A DNA stretch of 47,492 nt, from contig JAABRF010000009.1 of the NCBI GenBank assembly GCA_011391075.1, positions 1 to 47,492 on the forward strand, written 5' to 3'. The position numbers and the translations under genes were made by a program. This stretch comes from Flavobacteriia bacterium. GTDB lineage: Bacteria > Bacteroidota > Bacteroidia > Flavobacteriales > Flavobacteriaceae. Position 1 is the first letter of the stretch. Each line of letters begins with the position of its first letter. Below the pieces are notes generated by a model. That model was given only the letters and a program-made list of their open reading frames with translations. It was not told where the DNA came from and did no database searches. This document shows positions 8,727 through 16,681 of the stretch, piece by piece.

Positions 8727-9758
8727 ATGAAAACAAATCAAAACTCAGTAAACGGACTTAACAAAATATTGTTTGTTAACTTTTCAAAATTTGCACTTGG
8801 TCTTACCTTATGTATTGGCCTTACATTAACTTCTTGTAGAAAAGAAGACAACTCACCTTCTCCTGATGGAGCTGCTTTAACCGAATTTTTTGAAACCAAC
8901 CGAATTGAATCACTTCAAACATTTACCTTAAATGCAACGACTGGTGGCATCATTACAGGTAGCGAAGGAACCAAAGTGGTTTTCCAACCCAATTCAATTG
9001 GATTAAACGGAAATCCTGTAACCGGAAATGTTACCATTCAATTAATCGAACTTTATGACAGATCAAGTATGTTGACTTTGAATATGCCTACAACTGGAAT
9101 TAAACCCAATGGAGATCATGAAGTACTCAAATCGGGAGGCGAATTTTTCCTCAATGCCGTCCAAGGAAGCAACCAATTAGAATTATTAATTCCTGCTGAA
9201 ATTCAAAGTAGAGGTGTCAATCCAGCTCAATTTGAAAATTTCCAAATATTCCGTGCCGGTGATGACATCAATGCTACTGATCTTTGGGTAGAAGCCGACG
9301 AAGATGGTGATGGTGAAAATGATGATGCACAAGCACGTGATGGACAAGGTACTGCTACTGGTGGACCAGCTATGTACAATGTATTTAATACAAGTGCTTT
9401 TGGATGGACAAATCTTGATCGTTGGTACAATTACGCCGGAACTACTACCCAACTTTACGTAGATGTTCCTGAAGGTTTTGATGGCGAAAATTGTTCGGTA
9501 TATCTAACCTATGACGGCGAACCTACAGCCTTAGCTAGAATGGATATTTATGATGAAGATGATGAATTATTCACAGAACATTACGGAAGAATTCCGGTCG
9601 GACAAGCGGTTCATTTTATCTTGGTTGCAGAAATAGATGGCGTACTTCATTATACCATTCAAGCAGCAACTATATCAGTCAATCATGTTGAAGTGATGGC
9701 TTCACCACAACCTACAACTCAAGCTCAATTGGAAGTTTTAATCGACGCTTTACCCTAA
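8727..9758 (+). CDS. Surface lipoprotein of unknown function, divergent from the ECF sigma gene
   Basis: A 343-residue predicted lipoprotein. The signal peptide has a basic, unusually long n-region and a lipobox LTSC with Cys37. The mature part opens with a beta-rich domain, about 60-155 (GGIITGSEGTKVVFQPNSI, then NGNPVTGNVTIQLIELYDRSSMLTLNMPTTG). This pattern recurs in Bacteroidota surface proteins and is reminiscent of ZU5-type beta domains. An acidic Asp-rich stretch, EADEDGDGENDD near 190-201, could bind calcium. A C-terminal beta domain follows. I cannot assign a biochemical function. It is transcribed away from the sigma gene, ends in a strong terminator, and is therefore monocistronic. 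Control by the adjacent sigma factor is inference from position. Confidence 0.7.
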   Translation: MKTNQNSVNGLNKILFVNFSKFALGLTLCIGLTLTSCRKEDNSPSPDGAALTEFFETNRIESLQTFTLNATTGGIITGSEGTKVVFQPNSIGLNGNPVTGNVTIQLIELYDRSSMLTLNMPTTGIKPNGDHEVLKSGGEFFLNAVQGSNQLELLIPAEIQSRGVNPAQFENFQIFRAGDDINATDLWVEADEDGDGENDDAQARDGQGTATGGPAMYNVFNTSAFGWTNLDRWYNYAGTTTQLYVDVPEGFDGENCSVYLTYDGEPTALARMDIYDEDDELFTEHYGRIPVGQAVHFILVAEIDGVLHYTIQAATISVNHVEVMASPQPTTQAQLEVLIDALP

Positions 9759-9779
9759 TCTACTACTAATCTAAATAGG

Positions 9780-9811
9780 AATTCAGCTCTGCAAAGAGCT
9801 GAATTTTTTAT
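9780..9811 (+). terminator. Terminator of the lipoprotein gene
   Basis: Stem AATTCAGCTCT (9780-9790) with AGAGCTGAATT (9795-9805), GCAA tetraloop, followed by a T run. It lies 22 bases after the stop codon. Confidence 0.9.
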
Positions 9812-9824
9812 TATAAAAAATAAT

Positions 9825-9852
9825 AATTTCTAATTTCTAATTTCTAATTTCT
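9825..9852. repeat. Heptamer tandem repeat (AATTTCT)4
   Basis: Four perfect copies of AATTTCT lie in the gap between the lipoprotein terminator and the end of the convergent DUF4395 gene. The same heptamer theme reappears at 34992-35005. Confidence 0.85.
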
Positions 9853-9884
9853 AATGTTTAAAAAGAAAATAAATTTAATGTTTA

Positions 9885-10538
9885 TTATTTTGTCTGACTG
9901 GCTTCATTTACTTTGAAAAGATCACTAGGTTTTGCGTTCAATTCATTTTTAAATAATAAGGAACCCAATATTATAAAAGCAATAAAAGCTAATGTACCCA
10001 ATACCTGTTTTAAGGATATTTTTTGAATGTCATGTTTGGCTTTTACATCACATATTTCACCGGGACAGTATTGTGTTTTTTCTTTATAAAACAATTGATA
10101 CATTTTGCAACCAATACAAATACCAAATGCAGATTCAAAAAACATTAAAATCAAACAAATTAAACATACCAATCCGGTAATAATACTATACGTGTTGAAA
10201 ACTACCATCAAGATAAACATTGCCGCAGCCAAGACCAAACCTATGTACCAAGCAAATTTCTTTTGTATGGCTCCTACATATTCCGGATTTTGATTGCGTA
10301 CGATAAAACGACCCAAAATGAGAAGAGGAGAAAATTTAGGACCAATGAACAACCGAATCGAAAAATCAATCAAAAAAACGATGATGACATATTTGATGGG
10401 TACAAAATTCCCTTGGTTGATAATCAACATCAAAGAAATAAATGTTGCTAAAAACATGATGCCGGCAGCAGCCCGTATTTCTCTTTCATTTAATACAGGA
10501 ATTTCGTAACCTTTTACAAGCTCTCCAAATACTTTCAT
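9885..10538 (-). CDS. DUF4395 family membrane protein
   Basis: A 217-residue integral membrane protein recognised as DUF4395. Four to five hydrophobic helices are visible: about 25-43, 48-65, 97-117, 121-141, and a last one near 180-198. The family signature FGICIGCKMY sits at about 140-149, with a second cysteine pair in CPGEIC near 162-167, so a CxxC-plus-CxxxxC arrangement lies at the membrane surface. No catalytic function is established for the family; relatives are sometimes found beside thiol or sulfur-redox proteins, so a redox role is possible but unproven. The gene is monocistronic and convergent with the lipoprotein gene. It starts at ATG 10538, divergent from the PKD/barrel gene. 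Confidence 0.8.
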   Translation of the reverse strand: MKVFGELVKGYEIPVLNEREIRAAAGIMFLATFISLMLIINQGNFVPIKYVIIVFLIDFSIRLFIGPKFSPLLILGRFIVRNQNPEYVGAIQKKFAWYIGLVLAAAMFILMVVFNTYSIITGLVCLICLILMFFESAFGICIGCKMYQLFYKEKTQYCPGEICDVKAKHDIQKISLKQVLGTLAFIAFIILGSLLFKNELNAKPSDLFKVNEASQTK

Positions 10539-10622
10539 TTGAGTTGTTTTTTAATTTGTTAATAGGTGTTAGTATCCTAATGGCAACATATGTTACAAAA
10601 TTGAAATTCCAAATTTTATCCC

Positions 10623-10642
10623 GTCCCGATAGCTATCGGGAC
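10623..10642. repeat. 20-bp perfect palindrome, REP-like
   Basis: GTCCCGATAGCTATCGGGAC is self-complementary over 20 bases and shares TCCCGATA/TATCGGGA with 7013-7051. It sits in the intergenic space between divergent genes, upstream of the promoter box at 10691. Confidence 0.75.
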
Positions 10643-10690
10643 CCAATAGCCAAATTCTATTGACAATCACAGTATTAATAAAAAAAATGA

Positions 10691-10698
10691 TAACTTTG
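10691..10698 (+). promoter_or_regulatory. -7 box for the PKD/barrel-CHAT operon
   Basis: TAACTTTG matches TAnnTTTG and lies 24 bases before the ATG at 10722. No well-spaced -33 element is obvious. Confidence 0.4.
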
Positions 10699-10721
10699 TC
10701 CAACTACTAACTATTATACAG

Positions 10722-12803
10722 ATGAATAATTCCAAATATTTTTTCCAATTCCTTGGAATATCATACTTTTTTTTAACAGGAAGTATTAATATTCAAGCAC
10801 AGGTTACTATCGATACACTTTCGCGTTTCGCTGAAATTAAATTTGAAGCTCAAAAAAATCAAGTGGTCTTTCATGCCGAGACTCCGGCTTTGAGCCAAAT
10901 CGCAGGTGCTCCGGAAGCATTTTACACTTATTTTTGGGAATTTGGAGACGGTCATTATAGTTTTGAAGAACAACCTACACACACTTTTGCTCGATCGGGT
11001 GATTATAATGTGCGATTGGTGGCTACCAATAATTATGACGATGGCAAACCACCTATTTCCCGACCTAAACTGACTTCTGTATCAGAAATATCTGAAAACA
11101 CTGTAGTAGCCGATGAAAACGCCCAATTATTGACTGAACACAATGCTCTCAGATTACTCAAAAACCGCGAACCCATGCCCAATGAAACGATGGAAATGGT
11201 GCTCAGTTATGTCAATGATAAACCATACGCTACCGATGGAAGAATTTATTTGTTTTTCAACGATCAACAGTTTGAAAAAAACAATTTCGATTTGCCAGAA
11301 ATTAGAATGTATTACGGTGAATACGCTTCGTCTGATTCGTTTAAAGAGTTGGCTTATCAGTCTATTTCCCAAAACGATTTTATCCTTTCCACCGGTTGGA
11401 AACCTTCAGAAATTGGATTAGAAAAAATCCCGGATTCATTGCTGAAACAAAATTTACAAGAAACTTTAACACGCGCTTATGAAGAATATCGAAATGTAAA
11501 AGTGATAGATTACAATCAAATGCCTTCAGGACAAACCCGCAACATCTTTTTCACATTCAAAACCACCCCTGAAATGTTAAAAGATACCAGTGCCATCTTG
11601 ACTGTTAAAAGTGTGTGGATACCGGAACGTACCTATGATATACATCAAGTACGTACCATGGAAATGGAAATTGTGACCTCACATGATCCCAATAAAATGG
11701 CTGTTTACAATGCTCGTCTCAACTACAGAATGGTCAGAGGCAAAGAGATGAAATACAAAATCCGATTTCAAAACAACGGTGAAGGTCCGGCCAAAACCAT
11801 ACGCCTCGATACGGATGTTTCTGTAATATTTGACAAACAATCCTTGAAGATTATAGATACTTATCCTAAAGTTCCCATCTGTCCCGATGGAAGAGAAGTA
11901 AATTATTCTTGCATTGATACCTTGTATTATCAGGATAAAATATCATTTGTTTTTAAAAATATTTATCTACCCGGATCTCAACAGAAAGGTGTGCAAGAAC
12001 GGGATTCGACCAAGGGATTTGTCAAATACAGCCTTGCTTTTGGAAAGGATTTTCACAAAGTCAAAACCCATAGTCAAACAGCTATTATATTTGATAAAAA
12101 CGAACCGATTATTACCAATACTGCTACTACGAGATTCAAACCGGGTTTTTCTCCAGGAATAAGAATGGGGTATAATTATACTTTTCCAAAGGAATCCACA
12201 ACCAATAGAACTGTCACTGAAGATGGATTAGTATATACCATTGATCAAGTTGGAACAAAGGAAACTTCCCATGGATTTTTTATGGGAGCAACCTATTCGC
12301 CTTACAAAGCCTATAAAAAGTATTTTCAAGCCGAACTTTATTTGGAAAGGCAATTTTCCAATTCAGATGCTCAATTTGAGTTTTTACTGAATAGTGCTAC
12401 TGGAAATGTTTTTTGGTTGCAACGAACAGAATCCATGCATATTGAGCAAACCAACCTACAATTTGTTCCGGCTTCATTTAGATATAATTTAAACTCCGTT
12501 TTTGGAGTAGGAGTAGGAGTTATAACCCATTTTAGATGGAGCGGGACAATCACAGACCAATTGGAGAAACGATATTTTCAATACAATTCTGCAAATCCTG
12601 ACGAACTCGGAACTGAAATTCCCGATTTTTATTTAAAAATGGAAAGAAAAACTGCCTTGGGATTCCAATGGGAAGATGCAGCTCCATTTGTTGACATAAC
12701 CGGAGGAATTTCAAGAATTGGTCCGAGTGCCGGAATTCGCTATTTGTATCCCATCAAAAATCAAAGAAGTATCCTACAATTTTATGCCATTTGGAAGTTT
12801 TAA
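10722..12803 (+). CDS. PKD-domain protein with conserved middle domain and C-terminal beta-barrel-like region
   Basis: A 693-residue secreted or outer-membrane protein. A signal peptide covers 1-26 (ending NIQAQ). A PKD domain is clear at about 48-105, with the hallmark YFWEFGDGHYSFEEQPTHTF. Residues about 300-460 contain SHDPNKMAVYN followed by a beta-sandwich-like stretch (KYKIRFQNNGEGPAKTIRLDTDV), which resembles the DUF7619-type domain of Bacteroidota surface proteins. The last 215 residues are alternating aromatic/polar strands ending in FYAIWKF; a terminal aromatic residue is typical of outer-membrane barrels. The downstream CHAT protease gene starts inside this reading frame, 20 bases before its stop, so the pair is translationally coupled. 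I propose a surface-anchored partner for the protease. Molecular function is unknown. Confidence 0.7.
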   Translation: MNNSKYFFQFLGISYFFLTGSINIQAQVTIDTLSRFAEIKFEAQKNQVVFHAETPALSQIAGAPEAFYTYFWEFGDGHYSFEEQPTHTFARSGDYNVRLVATNNYDDGKPPISRPKLTSVSEISENTVVADENAQLLTEHNALRLLKNREPMPNETMEMVLSYVNDKPYATDGRIYLFFNDQQFEKNNFDLPEIRMYYGEYASSDSFKELAYQSISQNDFILSTGWKPSEIGLEKIPDSLLKQNLQETLTRAYEEYRNVKVIDYNQMPSGQTRNIFFTFKTTPEMLKDTSAILTVKSVWIPERTYDIHQVRTMEMEIVTSHDPNKMAVYNARLNYRMVRGKEMKYKIRFQNNGEGPAKTIRLDTDVSVIFDKQSLKIIDTYPKVPICPDGREVNYSCIDTLYYQDKISFVFKNIYLPGSQQKGVQERDSTKGFVKYSLAFGKDFHKVKTHSQTAIIFDKNEPIITNTATTRFKPGFSPGIRMGYNYTFPKESTTNRTVTEDGLVYTIDQVGTKETSHGFFMGATYSPYKAYKKYFQAELYLERQFSNSDAQFEFLLNSATGNVFWLQRTESMHIEQTNLQFVPASFRYNLNSVFGVGVGVITHFRWSGTITDQLEKRYFQYNSANPDELGTEIPDFYLKMERKTALGFQWEDAAPFVDITGGISRIGPSAGIRYLYPIKNQRSILQFYAIWKF

Positions 12804-15594
12804 AATAAAGAGAAATACATTTACAATATTGGTATTTATGCTGTTGACATCATGTTTGTCATACAGTCAGGATTCCTTAAACTTTTATAACACCAAAATC
12901 TCTAAGTTATATGCTCAAGGAAATAAAAGTCAAAGTGATGCCGTATTTCTGCAAAAAAGTAGCTATTTAAAACGACAAAATAATGCCGAAGAATATCTCT
13001 ATGCTTGGTGGGAGTATTTTATGCTTGAACCTGTAGAAGAACGACTTTATTTGCTTAAAAATGTGCTGAAATCAACTTGGCGTCCCGAAAAAAATGAAGC
13101 TGAAAAAGTGGCCAAACTCCATGTGATGATCAACCTAGCGTACCATCAAAAGAGTTTTGGAAACATCTACCAATCTATCCAATCGTATGAAAAGGCAATG
13201 TACTTTTTCGACCAAAATCATATTAATAACTATGATATTATAGATTATGCACTGAAACCATTGGCCAATAATTGTACCCGAATTGGAGATTATGACCGCG
13301 CCGAAGAGTTGCTCATCAGAACCTTAAAATTAACAGATCTTCCCGAAAACAAAACCAAAAGAGCTGGTTCGGTTCTCAATTTATCTATTTTTTACAATAG
13401 TGTTGGAAAGTATAAAGAAGCCATTTCATTACTCAAAGACGAGTTAAAAAAAACAAAACTATCAAACTTTCAGAAAGCAGGTTTAAATAGTGAATTATCC
13501 CGAAATTATCTGGATGAAATTCAAACAGCAGAAGCTAGAAAATTTGCCGAATATTCCAATTCACTTTTGAAATCTGAAAGCCAAAATGCAACAGCTAAAC
13601 CCATTTTGATGAGAAATGAATTGACTTTGGGTAAGATTTATGCCGCTGAAAAGCAATTTGACAAATCACTTATACATTACGATATTGCCTTGAAAAGTGC
13701 CTTGGAGCTCTATGGTAGATATGATCGAGAAACTTCAAAAATTTATGTGTTAAAGGCTCAAGTATATCATGCAAAGAATGATTTACAGGCAGCATTGCAA
13801 AACCTTCAAAAAGCTCTTACCGGATTGTTGCCTTCCTTTAATCCAATTTCCATTCACACGCTTCCCACACTCGAAATGCTCTATCCGGAAAATACTTTTC
13901 TCGATATATTTGATTTATTTTCCCAAATTCAAAATGAAAAAGGAAACCACGAACTTGCAATACAAGCTTTGGAATTGACTTTTCAAACCAATGAACAATT
14001 GCGTTTTACCTATGCTTATCAAAACTCCAAATTATTATTGCAAAGCCAAAATTCCAAACGAACAGAACAGTATTTAGACGCCTGTTATAAACTATATGAG
14101 CAAACTCAAAATGCCATTTGGGTTGAAAAAGCCTTTTTTATGGTAGAGAGGAATAAAGCAAGTGTTTTAGCGGATGAATTGAGTTCAAAATTTCAAAAAA
14201 GCAGTTACGCCCATGATACCTTGATCAGAAGAGAAAGAGAATTACAGCTATTAAAAGCAGAACTCAATACCGAATTGGCACTATTAGGCCCCAATACTTT
14301 ACCCGAAAATAAAAAGAAAAAAGAAGCATTATTGATTCAGTCTGAAAAATTGAGTAGAGAATGGATCGTAATTCAAAATCAAATTGGAGAAAAATATCCC
14401 GATGTTGCTCCTAGAAAATCGCTTGATTGGAATATGCAATCCATTCAAAAATCTATTTTGAAAAACAACAGCCAATTGATAGAATTTTTTGTTGGTTCAG
14501 AAGTTACTTATGTTTTTTCACTTTCCAAAAGTCAAACCTTGCATTTTAGAAAATTGCTCAACACAAGTTACGAAAATGAGTTGGTCCAATATTTAGCATA
14601 TTACCAACCTGAAAACAACGGCAAGATGCAAAGTGATTTTACCCATTTTAATGAGTTGGCCTATACATTATACAAAGTTTTTTTGGCTGAAGAATTGAAA
14701 TCGAGTTCCTTTCAAAACATCCTACTCATTCCCGATGGTGTACTATCCTATCTTCCGTTTGAAGCTTTATGGACGCAAAACATATCGAATTCCAAACATT
14801 TGTATCCTTATTTAATCTTTGAGAAGAATATTTCTTATGCTTATTCGGTGGGACTTTTATGGCAACCAAATACAACCCAAAACAACCACTACAAATCTAA
14901 AGATGCAGTAGGATTTTTTCCGATTTTTGATCAAAACCAACGTGGATTTTCTGAACTCAAATTTTCAATGAAAGAATCCAAATTGATTTCCAAAAATCAG
15001 ACTTTCAAACTTTTTACAAAGCAAGAAGCAACCAAAACCCATTTTATTCAACATGCTTCTCAATATCCCATCGTACATGTATCCACACATGCACAATCTG
15101 AACGGGATAGCTTGCCGGCTTCCATTTCTTTTTATGACGAAACATTATATCTGACCGAGATTTACGGATATCAATTTCCTATTGATATTTTAGTTTTGAG
15201 TAGTTGCGAAACCGGTATTGGACACATCAGTGATGGAGAAGGAGCCATGAGTTTGGCAAGAGGATTTTCTTATGCAGGTGTGAAAAAACTTGTCGTTTCA
15301 CTCTGGGAAATAAACGATCAATCCACTGCCTTATTGATGGGAGATTTTTATCATAATTTGAATCAAAATCAAAATGTTTCCGAAGCACTTCATCAAGCCA
15401 AAATCAATTACCTCAACAATCCCGACATTCCGGATTATAAGAAAACACCCCATTATTGGGCAGGATTAATCAGTATTACAAATCAAATAGATAATACTAA
15501 ACATAATATCATTACTTTGTATGGATTGATTTTTATCTTTGGTTTAGGTAGTGTTTTTGTTTTGTACCTCTTTTATAAAATGATTATTAATTAG
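12784..15594 (+). CDS. Secreted CHAT-domain (caspase-like) protease with TPR repeats and C-terminal membrane anchor
   Basis: A 936-residue protein. The chosen ATG at 12784 gives a proper export signal (MPFGSFKIKRNTFTILVFMLLTSC, possible lipobox Cys24); a longer frame from 12718 only adds residues overlapping the upstream gene. Residues about 60-400 are tetratricopeptide repeats. The C-terminal CHAT domain covers about 550-890: ILLIPDGVLSYLPFEALW, then VHVSTHA with His769, and LVLSSCETG with Cys808, the expected His-Cys dyad of clan CD peptidases. The domain closes with GEGAMSLARGF and HYWAGL. A hydrophobic helix at about 906-930 plus a lysine anchors the end. Both dyad residues are present, so activity is plausible. 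Substrate is unknown; the partner is probably the upstream PKD/barrel protein. Confidence 0.85.
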   Translation: MPFGSFKIKRNTFTILVFMLLTSCLSYSQDSLNFYNTKISKLYAQGNKSQSDAVFLQKSSYLKRQNNAEEYLYAWWEYFMLEPVEERLYLLKNVLKSTWRPEKNEAEKVAKLHVMINLAYHQKSFGNIYQSIQSYEKAMYFFDQNHINNYDIIDYALKPLANNCTRIGDYDRAEELLIRTLKLTDLPENKTKRAGSVLNLSIFYNSVGKYKEAISLLKDELKKTKLSNFQKAGLNSELSRNYLDEIQTAEARKFAEYSNSLLKSESQNATAKPILMRNELTLGKIYAAEKQFDKSLIHYDIALKSALELYGRYDRETSKIYVLKAQVYHAKNDLQAALQNLQKALTGLLPSFNPISIHTLPTLEMLYPENTFLDIFDLFSQIQNEKGNHELAIQALELTFQTNEQLRFTYAYQNSKLLLQSQNSKRTEQYLDACYKLYEQTQNAIWVEKAFFMVERNKASVLADELSSKFQKSSYAHDTLIRRERELQLLKAELNTELALLGPNTLPENKKKKEALLIQSEKLSREWIVIQNQIGEKYPDVAPRKSLDWNMQSIQKSILKNNSQLIEFFVGSEVTYVFSLSKSQTLHFRKLLNTSYENELVQYLAYYQPENNGKMQSDFTHFNELAYTLYKVFLAEELKSSSFQNILLIPDGVLSYLPFEALWTQNISNSKHLYPYLIFEKNISYAYSVGLLWQPNTTQNNHYKSKDAVGFFPIFDQNQRGFSELKFSMKESKLISKNQTFKLFTKQEATKTHFIQHASQYPIVHVSTHAQSERDSLPASISFYDETLYLTEIYGYQFPIDILVLSSCETGIGHISDGEGAMSLARGFSYAGVKKLVVSLWEINDQSTALLMGDFYHNLNQNQNVSEALHQAKINYLNNPDIPDYKKTPHYWAGLISITNQIDNTKHNIITLYGLIFIFGLGSVFVLYLFYKMIIN

Positions 15595-15618
15595 AAACTA
15601 AATAAATTTTGAATAGCG

Positions 15619-15626
15619 TATATTTG
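15619..15626 (+). promoter_or_regulatory. -7 box for the band-7 gene
   Basis: TATATTTG matches TAnnTTTG and lies 31 bases before the ATG. It suggests the band-7 gene is transcribed separately from the CHAT operon. Confidence 0.45.
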
Positions 15627-15656
15627 TACTTCCCTTAACCCAAAAACAATTAAATT

Positions 15657-16562
15657 ATGTTAGCATCCATTATCATCGGAACCCTACTGATTTTAGTAGC
15701 TTATTTCATTCAAAAATCTCCAAATCCCTTTTCTAAGTTTTCAATTTATATAATTTATGTAGGGGTTTTTATCATTTTTATAGGTGTATTTTCTGCCATG
15801 TTTGTGCAAATCAATCCCGGAAAAGTAGGTGTAAAATCTCTTTTCGGGAAAGTTCAAAAAGGCGTTTTACCCAGTGGTTTACACCTCATCAATCCTTTAA
15901 TGGACATAACTATATTTGATGTGCAAACGCATAATTACACCATGTCTGCTGTACTTGACGAAGGTGATAAAGGTGGAGATGATGCCATCAGAGTTTTGTC
16001 CAATGACGGTTTGGAAGTGGTTATCGATTTGACCGTGTTGTACAGAATTATTCCTGAACAAGCACCAACTATTTATCAAACTATTGGAGTGAATTACACA
16101 GATAAAATCGTGCGTCCTGTTACCCGAACAAGAATTAGAGATAATGCGGTTTTTTATGATGCTGTTGCGTTGTATTCTACCAAACGAGAGGAATTTCAAC
16201 AGCGAATTTTCAAATCCATTGAAACCGATTTTAAATCAAGAGGATTGGTTTTGGAACAACTGCTGATTCGCAATATCAATTTGCCTAAATCTGTCAAATC
16301 TACAATAGAAAGTAAGATTAACGCCGAACAAGAAGCTCAAAAAATGGTTTTCGTCCTTCAGAAAGAAAAACAAGAAGCCGAACGTAAAAGAGTTGAAGCT
16401 CAAGGTATCGCCGATTATCAAAGAATCATTACCAGTACTTTAACCGACAAACAATTACAATATGAAATGATCAAAGCTCAAAAAGAAATTGCCACTTCTT
16501 CCAATGCTAAGGTTATCATCATGAATGGAAAAAATACACCGCTTATTTTGTCAGATAAGTAA
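15657..16562 (+). CDS. SPFH/band-7 (prohibitin-like) membrane protein
   Basis: A 301-residue prohibitin-type protein. Two N-terminal hydrophobic helices (about 3-18 and 28-50) precede the SPFH domain (about 50-220): VQINPGKVGVKSLFGKVQKGVLPSGLHLINPL at its start and RTRIRDNAVFYDAVALYSTKREEFQQRI in the middle. A coiled coil (about 215-262, rich in Glu, Lys, Arg, Gln and Ala) follows, as in oligomerising prohibitins. Members form ring-like membrane scaffolds that regulate proteases or mark membrane microdomains. No NfeD partner or FtsH gene is nearby. Its neighbour upstream is the CHAT protease, but a separate promoter box and a 62-base gap argue against strict co-transcription. Function in this organism is inferred from the family. 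Confidence 0.9.
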   Translation: MLASIIIGTLLILVAYFIQKSPNPFSKFSIYIIYVGVFIIFIGVFSAMFVQINPGKVGVKSLFGKVQKGVLPSGLHLINPLMDITIFDVQTHNYTMSAVLDEGDKGGDDAIRVLSNDGLEVVIDLTVLYRIIPEQAPTIYQTIGVNYTDKIVRPVTRTRIRDNAVFYDAVALYSTKREEFQQRIFKSIETDFKSRGLVLEQLLIRNINLPKSVKSTIESKINAEQEAQKMVFVLQKEKQEAERKRVEAQGIADYQRIITSTLTDKQLQYEMIKAQKEIATSSNAKVIIMNGKNTPLILSDK

Positions 16563-16671
16563 AGTCATCGGATGACTAAAGTGCATCTGATTTCTATCTT
16601 AAAAAAGGTCATAAGATATTTTATTATCCTATGACCTTTCCTTTTATATTGGATGATCAAAGTTCATCCAA
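16563..16671. terminator. Cluster of three hairpins between convergent genes (central one a terminator)
   Basis: The central hairpin pairs 16604-16618 with 16625-16639 (15 bp, one G-T pair, 6-base loop) and is preceded by A and followed by T-rich sequence, so it can stop both convergent genes. Two more flank it: AGTCAT/ATGACT at 16563-16577, and a perfect TTGGATGA/TCATCCAA at 16649-16671. Confidence 0.7.
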
Positions 16672-16681
16672 CGATTAATTG

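Noticed and set aside
9825-9852. Heptamer repeats as a CRISPR array
   Set aside because: Units are 7 bases, directly adjacent, without spacers, and no cas genes are present.
12718-12783. Longer N-terminus for the CHAT protease
   Set aside because: It would overlap the barrel gene by a further 66 bases and place 22 residues before a good signal peptide.
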